DNA of 43,933 nucleotides from Desulfobacterales bacterium (GCA_021737185.1 JAIPEL010000021.1:1-43933); one strand, 5' to 3'. Shown: positions 33,978 to 43,351, numbered from the stretch's first letter. Made by a program: numbers and translations. Notes: generated by a model from the letters alone, not told the origin.

Positions 33978-35537
33978 ATGTCTATTTTGAGCGCGAAAGA
34001 AAAGATTGCAGAGCTTCAGAAAAAGCATGAACAAATCGAAAAAGGGGGCGGAGATAAAGCCATCTCCGTCCAGCACGAAAAAGGGAAGCTCACCGCCCGG
34101 GAGCGCATCGACCTGCTCTTTGATTCGGGGACGTTCAAGGAGGTCGACGTCTTTGTCACCCACCGAAGCAACTACCGGGGGATGCAGGGGGTGGAAACCC
34201 CCGGAGACGGGGTCGTCACCGGCTACGGCACGGTCAACGGCCGCCTGGTGTTTGTCTACGCCCAGGACTTTACCGTCATGGGAGGCTCCTTAGGGGAGAT
34301 GCACGAAGCCAAGATCACCAAGGTTCAGGACATGGCCCTGAAGATGGGCGCGCCGGTCATCGGCATCAACGACTCGGGCGGGGCCAGAATCCAGGAGGGG
34401 GTCTCTTCTCTGATCGGGCTGGGCCACATGTTTTACCGGAACACGATCGCCTCGGGGGTCATCCCCCAGATTTCGATTATCATGGGGCCCAGTGCAGGGG
34501 GCGCCGTATACTCGCCGGCGTTGACGGACTTCGTCTTCATGGTGGACGGCAGCAGCAAGATGTTCATCACCGGCCCCCAGGTCATCAAGACGGTGACCGG
34601 CGAAGAGGTGGACGCCGAGGCCCTGGGGGGGTCGGTCACCCACAACCGGACCAGCGGCGTGGCCCATTTCAGAAGCGCCACCGACGCCGAATGCCTCGAA
34701 ACCGTCAAGGAGCTGCTGTCTTTTCTTCCTTCCAACAACGTGGAGGATCCTCCGAAGGTTGACGCCGGAGACGACCCGGAGCGGCTCAGCCCCGAGCTGG
34801 ACGAGGTGATCCCCGACAATCCGAATCGTTCCTACGATATGCGGGACGTCATCTCGGGGATCGTCGACAGCGGCTATTTTTTCGAGGTGCACAGAGAATA
34901 CGCCCAGAATATCCTGACGGTGTTTTCCCGCCTCGACGGCAAAACCGTCGGCATCATCGCCAACCAGCCCATGCATCTGGCCGGCTGCCTGGATATCAAC
35001 GCGTCCGACAAGGCGGCCCGCTTCATTCGCTTCTGCGACGCCTTCAACATCCCCCTGCTGACCCTGGTCGATGTTCCCGGCTACCTGCCCGGCACGATCC
35101 AGGAATTCAGCGGCATCATCCGCCACGGGGCCAAGGTGCTGTACGCGTACTCCGAGGCCACCGTGCCCAAGGTCACTCTGGTCATCCGCAAAGGATACGG
35201 GGGCGGCTATATCGCCATGTGCAACAAGGGCTTGGGGGCCGACCAGGTATACGCCTGGCCGTCGGCCGAGATCGCGGTCATGGGGCCGGAAGGGGCCGCC
35301 AACATCATTTACCGCAAAGAGATCAAGGCGGCCGACAACCCGGAAGAAAAAAGGCAGGAGATGGTGGAAGAATACCGGAAGGAATTCGCAAACCCCTACA
35401 ATGCCGCGACCTTCGGCTATGTGGAGGACGTCATTCAGCCCTCCCATTCGAGGCCGATACTGATATCCGCCTTTGAAATGCTGGAAACCAAGCAGGATCC
35501 GAGGCCGGCCAAAAAGCATGGAAACATTCCACTGTAG
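33978..35537 (+). CDS. mmdA: Decarboxylase alpha subunit (carboxyltransferase, MmdA/PccB type)
   Basis: A 519-residue biotin-dependent carboxyltransferase. Crotonase-fold signatures: GKLTARERIDLLFDSGTF, YAQDFTVMGGSLGEMHEAKI, the N-half oxyanion region GAPVIGINDSGGARIQEGV and C-half LVDVPGYLPGTIQEFSGIIRHGAK. With the OadG-like, biotin-carrier and beta pump genes downstream it forms a complete Na+-translocating decarboxylase; no biotin carboxylase gene is present, arguing against an ATP-driven carboxylase. Methylmalonyl-CoA is the best-known substrate; malonyl- or glutaconyl-CoA are possible, so the symbol is provisional. Confidence 0.9.
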   Translation: MSILSAKEKIAELQKKHEQIEKGGGDKAISVQHEKGKLTARERIDLLFDSGTFKEVDVFVTHRSNYRGMQGVETPGDGVVTGYGTVNGRLVFVYAQDFTVMGGSLGEMHEAKITKVQDMALKMGAPVIGINDSGGARIQEGVSSLIGLGHMFYRNTIASGVIPQISIIMGPSAGGAVYSPALTDFVFMVDGSSKMFITGPQVIKTVTGEEVDAEALGGSVTHNRTSGVAHFRSATDAECLETVKELLSFLPSNNVEDPPKVDAGDDPERLSPELDEVIPDNPNRSYDMRDVISGIVDSGYFFEVHREYAQNILTVFSRLDGKTVGIIANQPMHLAGCLDINASDKAARFIRFCDAFNIPLLTLVDVPGYLPGTIQEFSGIIRHGAKVLYAYSEATVPKVTLVIRKGYGGGYIAMCNKGLGADQVYAWPSAEIAVMGPEGAANIIYRKEIKAADNPEEKRQEMVEEYRKEFANPYNAATFGYVEDVIQPSHSRPILISAFEMLETKQDPRPAKKHGNIPL

Positions 35538-35546
35538 GAGAATGCC

Positions 35547-35921
35547 TTGGAACGAATAATCGTCGGACTACAGGTAACCGTCATCGGGATGAGCGTCGTT
35601 TTTCTGATCTTGATCCTGATCAACCTGGCGCTCAACTTGATGCGCGTGTTTTTTTCCCAGGCAGAGCCGCCCAAGAAAGCGCCGGCAAAAAGGGCGGAAA
35701 CCGCCGGCGCACTCGACCCGGGTTCGAATCAGGACGAGGGCCGGTTGATCGCCGTGCTCACCGCGGCCATTGTTGCCGACGGAGAGACCAAGGCGCCCTT
35801 CCGAACGTTGTCCATCCGGGCGTTGGATGAAAAGCGCTCGGCCTGGAAGGAAAATGCGAGAAGAGCGCATTTGAGGGGCAAAACCCTGGTCCGGTCCCGG
35901 CCGAAGACCGCCCTTCGCTAA
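35547..35921 (+). CDS. Decarboxylase small membrane subunit (OadG/MmdD-like)
   Basis: A 124-residue subunit with one N-terminal transmembrane helix (VGLQVTVIGMSVVFLILILI), an Ala/Pro/Lys-rich linker and a C-terminal segment with AVLTAAIVA, matching OadG-type gamma/delta subunits that assemble the pump. Initiation is probably at TTG 35547, with AGGAG eight bases upstream; no ATG fits the frame. The C-terminal ~35 residues are Arg/Lys-rich and unusual. A repeat follows directly after its stop. Confidence 0.82.
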   Translation: MERIIVGLQVTVIGMSVVFLILILINLALNLMRVFFSQAEPPKKAPAKRAETAGALDPGSNQDEGRLIAVLTAAIVADGETKAPFRTLSIRALDEKRSAWKENARRAHLRGKTLVRSRPKTALR

Positions 35922-35925
35922 TGAC

Positions 35926-36113
35926 GATTCCCTGTTGCTTGTTGGAGCGAAGCGGAAATCCCTCTTTGGCGGGGCAACAGGGATACCAAATTATTCCCTC
36001 TCCCCTGGTGGGAGAGGGTCAGGGTGAGGGGGGTAAGATCAGATCCCGCTTTGATACCCTTCAGCTTGTTGGGGCTAAGCGGAAATCCCTCTTTGGCGGG
36101 GCTGCAGGGAGAT
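35926..36113 (+). repeat. Dispersed repeat family C, copy 3, inside the decarboxylase operon
   Basis: Full-length element in the opposite orientation to copy 1. First stem TCCCTGTTGC (35929-35938) / GCAACAGGGA (35974-35983); second module CAGCTTGTTGGGGCTAAGCG near 36062. It starts four bases after the OadG-like stop and ends 45 bases before the biotin carrier gene. Confidence 0.85.
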
Positions 36114-36158
36114 GCCATCACCGGCTTTCGAGAACCTATCTGGCAGGAGTATTGAATC

Positions 36159-36554
36159 ATGAAATGTTACCGGATCAAAGTCGAAGGAAAACTATACGAA
36201 GTAGAAGTAGAAGAGATTCAAGGAGAGGCGGCCCAAAGCGAACCGGCCCGGCAGGTGCAGCCCAAGTCCGCCCCCGCGCCGGCCGCCCCGCCTCCGAAAG
36301 CGGCCGCCCCGCCGCCGGCACCGAAGCCGTCTGCGGCCGGAGCCGGCGATGTCACCGCCCCCATGGGCGGGAAGGTCATCTCCATCCAGGTGAACAAAGG
36401 CGACACCGTCGCCGTCGAAGACGTGCTGTTGACCTTGGAAGCGATGAAGCTGGAAAACGAAATCCGGGCCCAGCAGGAAGGAACGGTGACCGACATCCTG
36501 ACCAGCGAAGGGGCCACGGTGGAGGCGGGCGACGTGCTCTTGAAGATCGGGTAA
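36159..36554 (+). CDS. Biotin carboxyl carrier subunit of the decarboxylase
   Basis: A 131-residue biotin carrier. The N-terminal ~40 residues form a small anchor domain (MKCYRIKVEGKLYEVEVEEI), then an Ala/Pro-rich flexible linker, then the biotinyl domain (about 65-131) with the lysine in LEAMKLENEI and the turn VNKGDTVAVEDVLL. It ferries CO2 from the alpha subunit to the membrane beta subunit. AGGAG lies upstream of the ATG. Confidence 0.93.
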   Translation: MKCYRIKVEGKLYEVEVEEIQGEAAQSEPARQVQPKSAPAPAAPPPKAAAPPPAPKPSAAGAGDVTAPMGGKVISIQVNKGDTVAVEDVLLTLEAMKLENEIRAQQEGTVTDILTSEGATVEAGDVLLKIG

Positions 36555-36598
36555 AGGCACCGGCAAAGGACATGTAGAAAAAAGGAAAGAGACATAAC

Positions 36599-37756
36599 AT
36601 GTTTCAAAAAATATTGATGTTTATCAATACGACCGGTGTCATGAACATGACGATCGGGCACGGTGTCATGATGTCGATCGCCCTGGTGCTGCTGTACCTG
36701 GGCATCAAGAAAAAGTTCGAGCCGCTGCTGCTCGTTCCCATCGGCTTTGGCATGCTGCTGTCCAACATTCCCCTGAACGGATTGATGAGCCCGCCTGTGT
36801 TGGAGATCGGGGAACATGCCATCCATACCAAGCAGGTCGGCGGTCTTTTGTACTACCTGTTTCAGGGAGACGAACTGGGCATCTTCCCTCCGCTCATCTT
36901 CATGGGAGTCGGGGCCATGACCGACTTCGGGCCCCTGATCGCAAACCCCAGAAGCATTCTTCTCGGGGCCGCCGCCCAGTTCGGCATCTTTGCCACGTTT
37001 TTCGGGGCTATTTTTCTCGGCTTCACCTATCCGGAGGCGGCCAGCATCGGCATCATCGGAGGCGCGGACGGCCCCACCACCATTTACCTGGCTTCCATGC
37101 TCGCGCCGCATATGCTGGCCGCGACGGCGGTGGCCGCCTATTCTTACATGGCCCTGGTCCCGATCATTCAGCCGCCGATCATGAGGCTGCTGACCACCAA
37201 GGCCGAACGGCGGATCGTCATGGAACAGCTCCGGCCGGTTTCTAAAAAGGAGAAGCTTCTTTTTCCCATTATCGTTACGATTCTGGTCTTGATGCTTTTG
37301 CCTGCGGCATCGCCGCTGATCGGCATGCTCATGCTCGGCAACCTGTTCAAGGAGTGCGGCGTCACCGATCGGCTGAGCGAAACCGCCCAGAATGCCATGA
37401 TCAATATCGTCACCATTTTCCTCGGTATTACGGTGGGCGCCACGGCCACGGCCGAATCCGCCCTCAACGTGAAGACCTTCGGCATCATGGTGCTGGGCAT
37501 CGTCGCCTTTTCCATCGGCACTGCCTCGGGCGTGCTCCTTGCCAAGATCATGAACAAGCTCAGCGGCGGGAAAATCAATCCCCTGATCGGTTCTGCCGGA
37601 GTTTCGGCGGTTCCGATGGCTGCCAGGGTTTCCCAGGTGGTCGGCCAGCAGGAGCGGTCCGACAATTTTCTGCTGATGCATGCCATGGGACCGAACGTGG
37701 CCGGCGTGATCGGCTCGGCGATCGCGGCGGGCGTCATGCTTTCAATTTTTGGATAA
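36599..37756 (+). CDS. mmdB: Sodium ion-translocating decarboxylase beta subunit
   Basis: A 385-residue membrane pump subunit (OadB/MmdB/GcdB family) that decarboxylates carboxybiotin and expels Na+. Key regions are present: [13 protein letters not shown] with the essential Asp, [18 protein letters not shown], and [16 protein letters not shown] plus [18 protein letters not shown] near the C-terminus. About nine to eleven hydrophobic helices. Only 45 bases after the carrier gene, with AAGGAAAGAG upstream. Confidence 0.94.
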   Translation: MFQKILMFINTTGVMNMTIGHGVMMSIALVLLYLGIKKKFEPLLLVPIGFGMLLSNIPLNGLMSPPVLEIGEHAIHTKQVGGLLYYLFQGDELGIFPPLIFMGVGAMTDFGPLIANPRSILLGAAAQFGIFATFFGAIFLGFTYPEAASIGIIGGADGPTTIYLASMLAPHMLAATAVAAYSYMALVPIIQPPIMRLLTTKAERRIVMEQLRPVSKKEKLLFPIIVTILVLMLLPAASPLIGMLMLGNLFKECGVTDRLSETAQNAMINIVTIFLGITVGATATAESALNVKTFGIMVLGIVAFSIGTASGVLLAKIMNKLSGGKINPLIGSAGVSAVPMAARVSQVVGQQERSDNFLLMHAMGPNVAGVIGSAIAAGVMLSIFG

Positions 37757-37791
37757 GTCAATACGGAAATGCAAGAAGGAGGAAGGCGTTA

Positions 37792-38964
37792 ATGAAAATT
37801 CACGAATATCAGGCCAAGGAATTGTTTCGAAACTTCGGCGTTCCGGTTCCGGAAGGAAGCGTGGCGTTCAGCCCTGAGGAAGCGGCGGCAGCGGCCGACA
37901 AGCTCGGCGGGTTTCCCGTCGTCGTCAAGGCCCAGATCCATGCCGGCGGCCGCGGCAAGGGCGGCGGCGTCAAGCTGGCAAAGTCCAGAAAAGAAGTCTC
38001 TTCTCTGGCCGGTGAAATCATCGGAATGAATTTGGTTACCCACCAGACCGGCCCATCGGGGCAGAAGGTGAGAAAAGTTCTCGTGGAGCAGGGGCTCGAT
38101 ATCGCCAAAGAGCTTTACCTGAGCATTTTACCCGACCGCGCCACGGCGACCCACGTCATCATGGCCAGCGAGGCCGGGGGCATGGACATCGAAACCGTCG
38201 CGGCCGAGACGCCGGAAAAGATCATCAAGGTCTTCGTGGATCCGCTCCTGGGCCTGCAGGCCTATCAGTGCCGCCAGGTGGGCTTCGGCCTCAATCTTCC
38301 GCCGGCCGCCCTCAAGCCTTTTTTCAAGCTGCTCACCGGGCTCTACAAACTGTTCGCCCAGTACGACTGCTCCCTGGTGGAGATCAACCCGCTGGTGCTG
38401 ACCGCAGACGACAATGTCCTGGCGCTGGATGCCAAGCTGGACGTGGACAGCAATGCCCTCTATCGCCACAGGGACATCCAGGAATACCGGGATATCGATG
38501 AAGAAGATCCCCTGGAGTACGAGGCGTCCAAACACAACCTGAACTACATCAATCTGCAGGGCGCCGGAAACATCGGCAACATGGTCAACGGCGCCGGATT
38601 GGCCATGGCCACCATGGACATCATCAAGCTTGCCGGCGCGGAACCTGCCAACTTCCTGGATGTCGGCGGCGGAGCCAATGCGGAAATGGTCGAAAACGGC
38701 TTCCGCATCATTCTCGGCGATGAAAATGTCAAAGGCATCCTGATCAATATTTTCGGCGGGATTCTTCGCTGCGACGTGCTCGCCCAAGGCGTGGTCGAAG
38801 CCGCCAAAAAAACCGGCCTCAACGTACCGGTGGTTGTTCGCATGGAGGGGACCAATGTGGAAGAGGGCCGAAAGATCCTGGCTGAATCGGGCCTGAACCT
38901 GATTACGGCGGTCGACCTGAAGGACGCCGCGGCAAAGATAGCGGAGATCGCGGGAAACGCCTGA
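37792..38964 (+). CDS. sucC: Succinyl-CoA ligase beta subunit
   Basis: A 390-residue ATP-grasp subunit. [20 protein letters not shown], the nucleotide-binding [36 protein letters not shown] and [15 protein letters not shown] are all diagnostic. Forms ATP (or GTP) from succinyl-CoA with SucD. AAGGAGG precedes the ATG. Position in a decarboxylase operon suggests recycling of CoA and substrate-level phosphorylation. Confidence 0.96.
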   Translation: MKIHEYQAKELFRNFGVPVPEGSVAFSPEEAAAAADKLGGFPVVVKAQIHAGGRGKGGGVKLAKSRKEVSSLAGEIIGMNLVTHQTGPSGQKVRKVLVEQGLDIAKELYLSILPDRATATHVIMASEAGGMDIETVAAETPEKIIKVFVDPLLGLQAYQCRQVGFGLNLPPAALKPFFKLLTGLYKLFAQYDCSLVEINPLVLTADDNVLALDAKLDVDSNALYRHRDIQEYRDIDEEDPLEYEASKHNLNYINLQGAGNIGNMVNGAGLAMATMDIIKLAGAEPANFLDVGGGANAEMVENGFRIILGDENVKGILINIFGGILRCDVLAQGVVEAAKKTGLNVPVVVRMEGTNVEEGRKILAESGLNLITAVDLKDAAAKIAEIAGNA

Positions 38965-39035
38965 GAGCCGGGTGAAAAGACGATGGCCCCCGGTTTGTCG
39001 AAACAAGAAATCCACCAAACACGATAGAGGGTAAA

Positions 39036-39908
39036 ATGAGTATATTTGTCGATAAAAATACGCGCTTGGTTGTCCAGGGAATCACCGGAAAAGAAGGCCA
39101 GTTTCACACCCGCCACTGTATCTCTTACGGCACGCAGGTCGTCGCCGGCGTGACGCCCGGCAAAGGCGGCCAGAAGATGGACGATGTTCCGGTCTTCAAT
39201 ACCGTGGCCGATTCGGTCGACAAGGCCGGGGCCAACTGCAGCCTGATTTTCGTGCCGCCGCCGTTTGCTGCCGATGCCATCATGGAAGCGGCCGATGCCG
39301 GCGTCGACCTGATCGTTGCCATCACCGAAGGCATTCCGGTCATGGACATGCTGAAGGTCAAAAATTACCTAAAAAGCAAACCGTGCCGCCTGATCGGCCC
39401 CAACTGCCCCGGGATCATCACCCCCGGACAGTGCAAGGTCGGTATCATGCCCGGTCCGATTCACAAGCCCGGCGGCCCCATCGGGGTGGTTTCCCGCTCG
39501 GGAACCTTGACCTACGAGGTGGTCCACCAGCTGACCCAGAAAGGGATCGGGCAGACGACCTGCATCGGCATCGGCGGCGACCCGGTCAACGGGACGAATT
39601 TCATCGACTGCCTTGAGGCCTTCGAGGCAGACGATGAGACCCGGGGCGTGGTCATGGTGGGGGAGATCGGCGGCGACGCCGAGGAAAAGGCCGCCGAATT
39701 CATCTCCGCCCGCATGAGCAAACCGGTGGTGGGTTTCATCGCCGGCCTCACTGCGCCTCCCGGCCGCCGCATGGGACATGCCGGTGCGATTATCAGCGGC
39801 AGCAGCGGCACGGCCCAGGGGAAAATCGATTCCATGAAGGCCGGCGGAATCCATGTCTGCGAAAACCTCGGTTCTCTTGGAGATCTTTGCGCCGAGGTGT
39901 TCAAATGA
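39036..39908 (+). CDS. sucD: Succinyl-CoA ligase alpha subunit
   Basis: A 290-residue partner of SucC. CoA-binding fold with [56 protein letters not shown], and the phosphorylated His in [18 protein letters not shown]. Its stop overlaps the start of the next gene (ATGA), implying coupled translation. Confidence 0.96.
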   Translation: MSIFVDKNTRLVVQGITGKEGQFHTRHCISYGTQVVAGVTPGKGGQKMDDVPVFNTVADSVDKAGANCSLIFVPPPFAADAIMEAADAGVDLIVAITEGIPVMDMLKVKNYLKSKPCRLIGPNCPGIITPGQCKVGIMPGPIHKPGGPIGVVSRSGTLTYEVVHQLTQKGIGQTTCIGIGGDPVNGTNFIDCLEAFEADDETRGVVMVGEIGGDAEEKAAEFISARMSKPVVGFIAGLTAPPGRRMGHAGAIISGSSGTAQGKIDSMKAGGIHVCENLGSLGDLCAEVFK

Positions 39909-40618
39909 AGCGGATTGCCGTGCTCATCCCAGGGATCATGACGCCCGAATCCCTGGCGGCAAGGGTCGATCACTTAAAGAAGTTCGTATCTTCCGACACC
40001 GAGATCAAGCCCCTGGTGTTTTCCGGCCCGGTCCGGGACATCAAGGTCGGCGGCGATGTCTCTTTGCTGGCCGGAGAGACGCGGCAGATCGCCATCGATG
40101 TCGAAAAACAGGGTTTTGACGCGCTGGTGATTCACGGCATCTGCGATTTCGGCATCGAAGCGGCCCGGGGGGCGGTGGAGATGCCGGTGGTGGGACTGGG
40201 GTCGGCGGTCTTCCATCTCGCCAGCCAGCTGGCAGACCGCTTTGGTGTGGTGACCAAAAGCGACGCCACCATTCCCGAATTTTCCCGCCGCATCCAATTG
40301 ATGGGATGCTTTGACCGGATCACTTCCATGCGTCCCCTCAACGTGAAGGAGACCGATCTGCTGGAAAAGCGCGACGAGGTCGAAAAAAAGTTCATCGATA
40401 TCGCCCGATACCAGGTCGAGGAGGAAGGCGCCCAGTTGATCGTGGCCGGCTATTCCGCGATATTGGGCATTTTATCAGACGGCGCCCGCGACGAACTGGA
40501 GACCAACCTGGGTGTGCCGGTCATCGACGGGGTGCCGGTGGCGATGAAAACGGCCGAGATGCTGGTGGATCTGAAAATGACCCACAGCCGGCGGGCCTAC
40601 CCGATGTTTGACGAATAG
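39905..40618 (+). CDS. Asp/Glu/hydantoin racemase-fold protein with one catalytic Cys
   Basis: A 237-residue PF01177-type protein. It keeps a first-half Cys ([23 protein letters not shown]), but the second-half position, normally Cys as in GCxGM, reads AGYSAILG. A two-base racemisation is thus unlikely; a lyase, isomerase or binding role is possible, since relatives such as arylmalonate decarboxylase use a single Cys. Translationally coupled to sucD (ATGA) and the last gene of the operon. In a decarboxylation operon a malonate-type activity is tempting but unproven. Confidence 0.75.
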   Translation: MKRIAVLIPGIMTPESLAARVDHLKKFVSSDTEIKPLVFSGPVRDIKVGGDVSLLAGETRQIAIDVEKQGFDALVIHGICDFGIEAARGAVEMPVVGLGSAVFHLASQLADRFGVVTKSDATIPEFSRRIQLMGCFDRITSMRPLNVKETDLLEKRDEVEKKFIDIARYQVEEEGAQLIVAGYSAILGILSDGARDELETNLGVPVIDGVPVAMKTAEMLVDLKMTHSRRAYPMFDE

Positions 40619-40619
40619 A

Positions 40620-40683
40620 CCGGTCGTTTATCGACCGGCCTGGGGGAGGGCATTTTGTGCCGGCCGCGGTATCCGCGGCCGGC
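40620..40683 (+). terminator. Double hairpin at the end of the catabolic operon
   Basis: CCGGTCG/CGACCGG (40620-40626/40632-40638) begins one base after the stop codon. A perfect 11-bp stem GCCGGCCGCGG (40659-40669) / (40673-40683) follows. No U-tract. Again the two-hairpin gene end seen elsewhere in the window. Confidence 0.65.
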
Positions 40684-40769
40684 TCGACAGCCTTGAAATC
40701 GATGCTGCCGAAGACGGAAAGCGCGTCTACATCTGACATGCCAGCCCCGCCGCCGACCGCGCCAGGATT

Positions 40770-41010
40770 CAAGATTCTCCGGCGGGAGATTTATACGAAT
40801 CTTTCGGTCTCAACCGGCCAGTTTGATCAAAAAGGAAACTATTTTTATCTTTGCGCTTATCCGGAATCCTGCAGGTTGGGGCCGCTGGAGGCCGATGGGT
40901 TTGGGCTTGGAGGGCCACGCGCCGTCGTGGCCGGAATTTGCTCGTTATCGGCAATGCGGACGCGACGGAGCGCGTCCCTCCAACGCTTCCTGATAGAGCC
41001 TCCTTGGGCT
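40770..41010 (+). repeat. Dispersed repeat family A, copy 5
   Basis: Carries GGCCAGTTTGATCAAAAAGG, GGAGGGCCACGCGCCGTCGT and GCGGACGCGACGGAGCGCGT hairpins. Interrupted near 40840-40890 by unrelated sequence. Fills most of the gene-free stretch 40619-41150, together with the double hairpin and an AT-rich TGATTTGGTG tract (41050-41095). Confidence 0.8.
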
Positions 41011-41150
41011 TCATAGATGATCTGCCTTTAGAAAGGCTTTTGTGCTTGTTTGGATATTGTGATTTGGTGTTTGTTTGAATTTTGGTGCTTGGGATTTGGA
41101 TTTTTTTACAAAAGATGACGGCGTACCTATCGCCGGGGAGATATACGCCA

Positions 41151-42026
41151 ATGGCTGACCAGCCGCAATCTGACTGGATCGCATCCGTGATCGAAGACTT
41201 CATTGCAAACAGTCCGGAAAACAATCTCCAGAACCGGACCGGGGAAAAAGCCTTCGAGAATCCGCTGGTGGGATTTGCCGGGGGCGCCGATCCGATCTTT
41301 GACGACTACAAAACCCATGTGGGGCCGTTTCACTGGACTCCGCTTGAAATTTTCCGGGTCACCTTTGCCGAGAGCCGCATCGAGGCCGGGGACCTGACCG
41401 TGATCAGCTGGATCCTGCCCCAGACCTCCCGAACCCGGGCCGACAACCGCAAACAGGATCGGTTTCCGGCCGAGCGCTGGGCCCGGGCAAGGGTCTTCGG
41501 CGAAAAGGTCAATGAAAAGCTGAGGGCCCAAGTGGTTTGCCGGCTCGAAGAAAGAGGGATTCAGGCGGTGGCCCCGATGCTTTCGCCGGGCTGGTCCCGG
41601 GAAATATCGCCCCGGTACGGATATGCCTCGAAATGGTCCGAACGCCACGCCGCTTACGCCGCCGGTTTGGGAACCTTCGGCCTCTGCGACGGTCTGATCA
41701 CCGAAAAGGGCAAGGCCATGCGCACCGGTTCCGTGGTGGCCCGGTGCCGGATCCAGGCAAGTCCCCGGCCGTATACGGACCATCACGCCTATTGCCTTTT
41801 CTATGCCAAGGGGACCTGCGGCAAATGCATCGAACGATGCCCGGTGGGGGCCATAAGCGAAAAAGGCCACGACAAGGAAAAATGCAAGGCCTATATGCGC
41901 GGAGAGGTGGTCCGCGGATACATCAAGGAACACTACGGTTTCGAGGGCAAGGGATGCGGGCTGTGCCAGACGAAAGTGCCCTGTGAAGCGGTTAACCCGG
42001 TGAGGAGTCAGGATCGAACGGCATGA
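41151..42026 (+). CDS. QueG-like 4Fe-4S ferredoxin-type protein
   Basis: About 291 residues, with two ferredoxin-style cysteine clusters near the C-terminus: GTCGKCIERCPVGAIS and GCGLCQTKVPCE. The preceding region (ERHAAYAAGLGTFGLCDGLIT) is the epoxyqueuosine reductase / reductive dehalogenase-like fold. The true QueG has a C-terminal HEAT domain that is absent here, so this is a QueG relative, possibly a corrinoid-dependent reductase, rather than QueG itself. Start ATG 41151 (MADQPQSDW) is preferred, with GGGGAG upstream; ATG 41115 is possible. Confidence 0.82.
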   Translation: MADQPQSDWIASVIEDFIANSPENNLQNRTGEKAFENPLVGFAGGADPIFDDYKTHVGPFHWTPLEIFRVTFAESRIEAGDLTVISWILPQTSRTRADNRKQDRFPAERWARARVFGEKVNEKLRAQVVCRLEERGIQAVAPMLSPGWSREISPRYGYASKWSERHAAYAAGLGTFGLCDGLITEKGKAMRTGSVVARCRIQASPRPYTDHHAYCLFYAKGTCGKCIERCPVGAISEKGHDKEKCKAYMRGEVVRGYIKEHYGFEGKGCGLCQTKVPCEAVNPVRSQDRTA

Positions 42027-42115
42027 CGGCAACAGCATAACCTCTTTACAAGCGGCGTTCAAATTGCTATTGTTTCAAATAATTAGTGTTCCTGGATGAA
42101 ATCGAATATATCGTG

Positions 42116-42145
42116 AGCCCCGGAATGGATCCGGGGCTTTTTTTT
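42116..42145 (+). terminator. Intrinsic terminator in the DEAD-box gene leader
   Basis: AGCCCCGGA (42116-42124) pairs with TCCGGGGCT (42130-42138), loop ATGGA, followed by eight T residues. It ends the QueG-like transcript, and because it lies only 25 bases before the helicase ATG it could also attenuate the helicase gene. Confidence 0.9.
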
Positions 42146-42169
42146 ATGGGGCACAGAAAGAAGGAAAGA

Positions 42170-43351
42170 ATGAGTTTCGAAGCGTTTCATCTTCACCCCG
42201 TCGTTGAGGCGGGTGTTCGAGCGGCGGGCTTTACCGCGCCGACTCCGATCCAGATCCAGGCGATTCCACCGGTCATGCAGCAGCGAGACGTCATGGGACT
42301 GGCCCAGACCGGCACCGGGAAAACCGCTGCATTTGCCCTGCCGATCCTGCATCGGCTGTTGAAGCGGCAGAGCAGACGCCCGGGTGCGCTGATCATCGCT
42401 CCCACCCGCGAACTGGCCGAGCAGATCGAACAGGCCACCAGGGTGCTGGGCCGAAAAACAAGCCTTAAAACCGCGACCGTCTACGGCGGTGTGGGGATCA
42501 ATCCGCAGATTCAGGCGCTCCGGCGCGGCGTTGACATCGTCGTGGCCTGCCCCGGCAGACTATTGGATCATATCGGCCGGAAGACCGTCGATCTTTCCGG
42601 GATCGAGGTGCTGGTACTCGACGAGGCCGACCAGATGTTCGATATGGGCTTTTTGCCCGACATCCGCAGAATCTTGAAGCATCTGCCCGGGCGGCGGCAA
42701 AATCTTTTATTTTCGGCCACCATGCCGGCCCAGATACGGCGGCTGGTCAAGGAAATCCTGCAGGACCCGGTGACTGTCCAGGTGGGCAATGCCGCGCCTG
42801 CCAAAACCGTGCGACACGCATTGTACCCGGTTTCCGCCCACCTGAAAACTCCGCTGCTGCTGAAATTGTTGCACCACACGGACACCGGCCCGGTTTTGGT
42901 CTTCACCCGCACCAAGCATCGGGCCAAGCGGCTGGGAGAAAAACTGCTCAGAGAGGGATTTCGTTCCGCTTCGCTGCAAGGCAACCTTTCCCAGGGACGC
43001 CGTCAGGCCGCCCTCGACGGTTTTCGAAACGGTACCTTCCAGATTCTGGTGGCCACCGACATTGCTGCCCGGGGAATCGATGTTCACCAGGTGTCCCACG
43101 TCATCAACTACGACATCCCGTCTACGCCCGAAGCATATATTCACCGCATCGGAAGAACGGGCCGGATGGAAAATTCCGGTGAAGCCTTCACCCTGATTAC
43201 CGGGGAAGACAAAAAACTGGTGTGGGCCATCGATAAACTTCTTGGCACCCCCATCGAGCGCCGCACCCTGGCAGGTTTCAACTATGAAGTCCCGCCGCCT
43301 CAACGGCCCATTGCAAATTCCCGCACTTTTCGACGAAGGCGGGCCGGATAA
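42170..43351 (+). CDS. DEAD-box RNA helicase (RhlE-like)
   Basis: A 393-residue ATP-dependent RNA helicase. All motifs are present: Q motif region FTAPTPIQIQAIP, Walker A AQTGTGKT, PTRELAEQ, TPGR variant CPGRLLDH, DEAD box LVLDEADQMF, SATMP, and motifs V-VI ATDIAARGIDV and YIHRIGRTGRM. A short basic tail (RTFRRRRAG) ends the protein. Start ATG 42170 has AAGGA upstream. Preceded by an intrinsic terminator that may regulate it. Confidence 0.95.
   Translation: MSFEAFHLHPVVEAGVRAAGFTAPTPIQIQAIPPVMQQRDVMGLAQTGTGKTAAFALPILHRLLKRQSRRPGALIIAPTRELAEQIEQATRVLGRKTSLKTATVYGGVGINPQIQALRRGVDIVVACPGRLLDHIGRKTVDLSGIEVLVLDEADQMFDMGFLPDIRRILKHLPGRRQNLLFSATMPAQIRRLVKEILQDPVTVQVGNAAPAKTVRHALYPVSAHLKTPLLLKLLHHTDTGPVLVFTRTKHRAKRLGEKLLREGFRSASLQGNLSQGRRQAALDGFRNGTFQILVATDIAARGIDVHQVSHVINYDIPSTPEAYIHRIGRTGRMENSGEAFTLITGEDKKLVWAIDKLLGTPIERRTLAGFNYEVPPPQRPIANSRTFRRRRAG

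Noticed and set aside
41151-42026. Assigning queG
   Set aside because: Iron-sulfur clusters fit, but the C-terminal HEAT region of QueG is missing.
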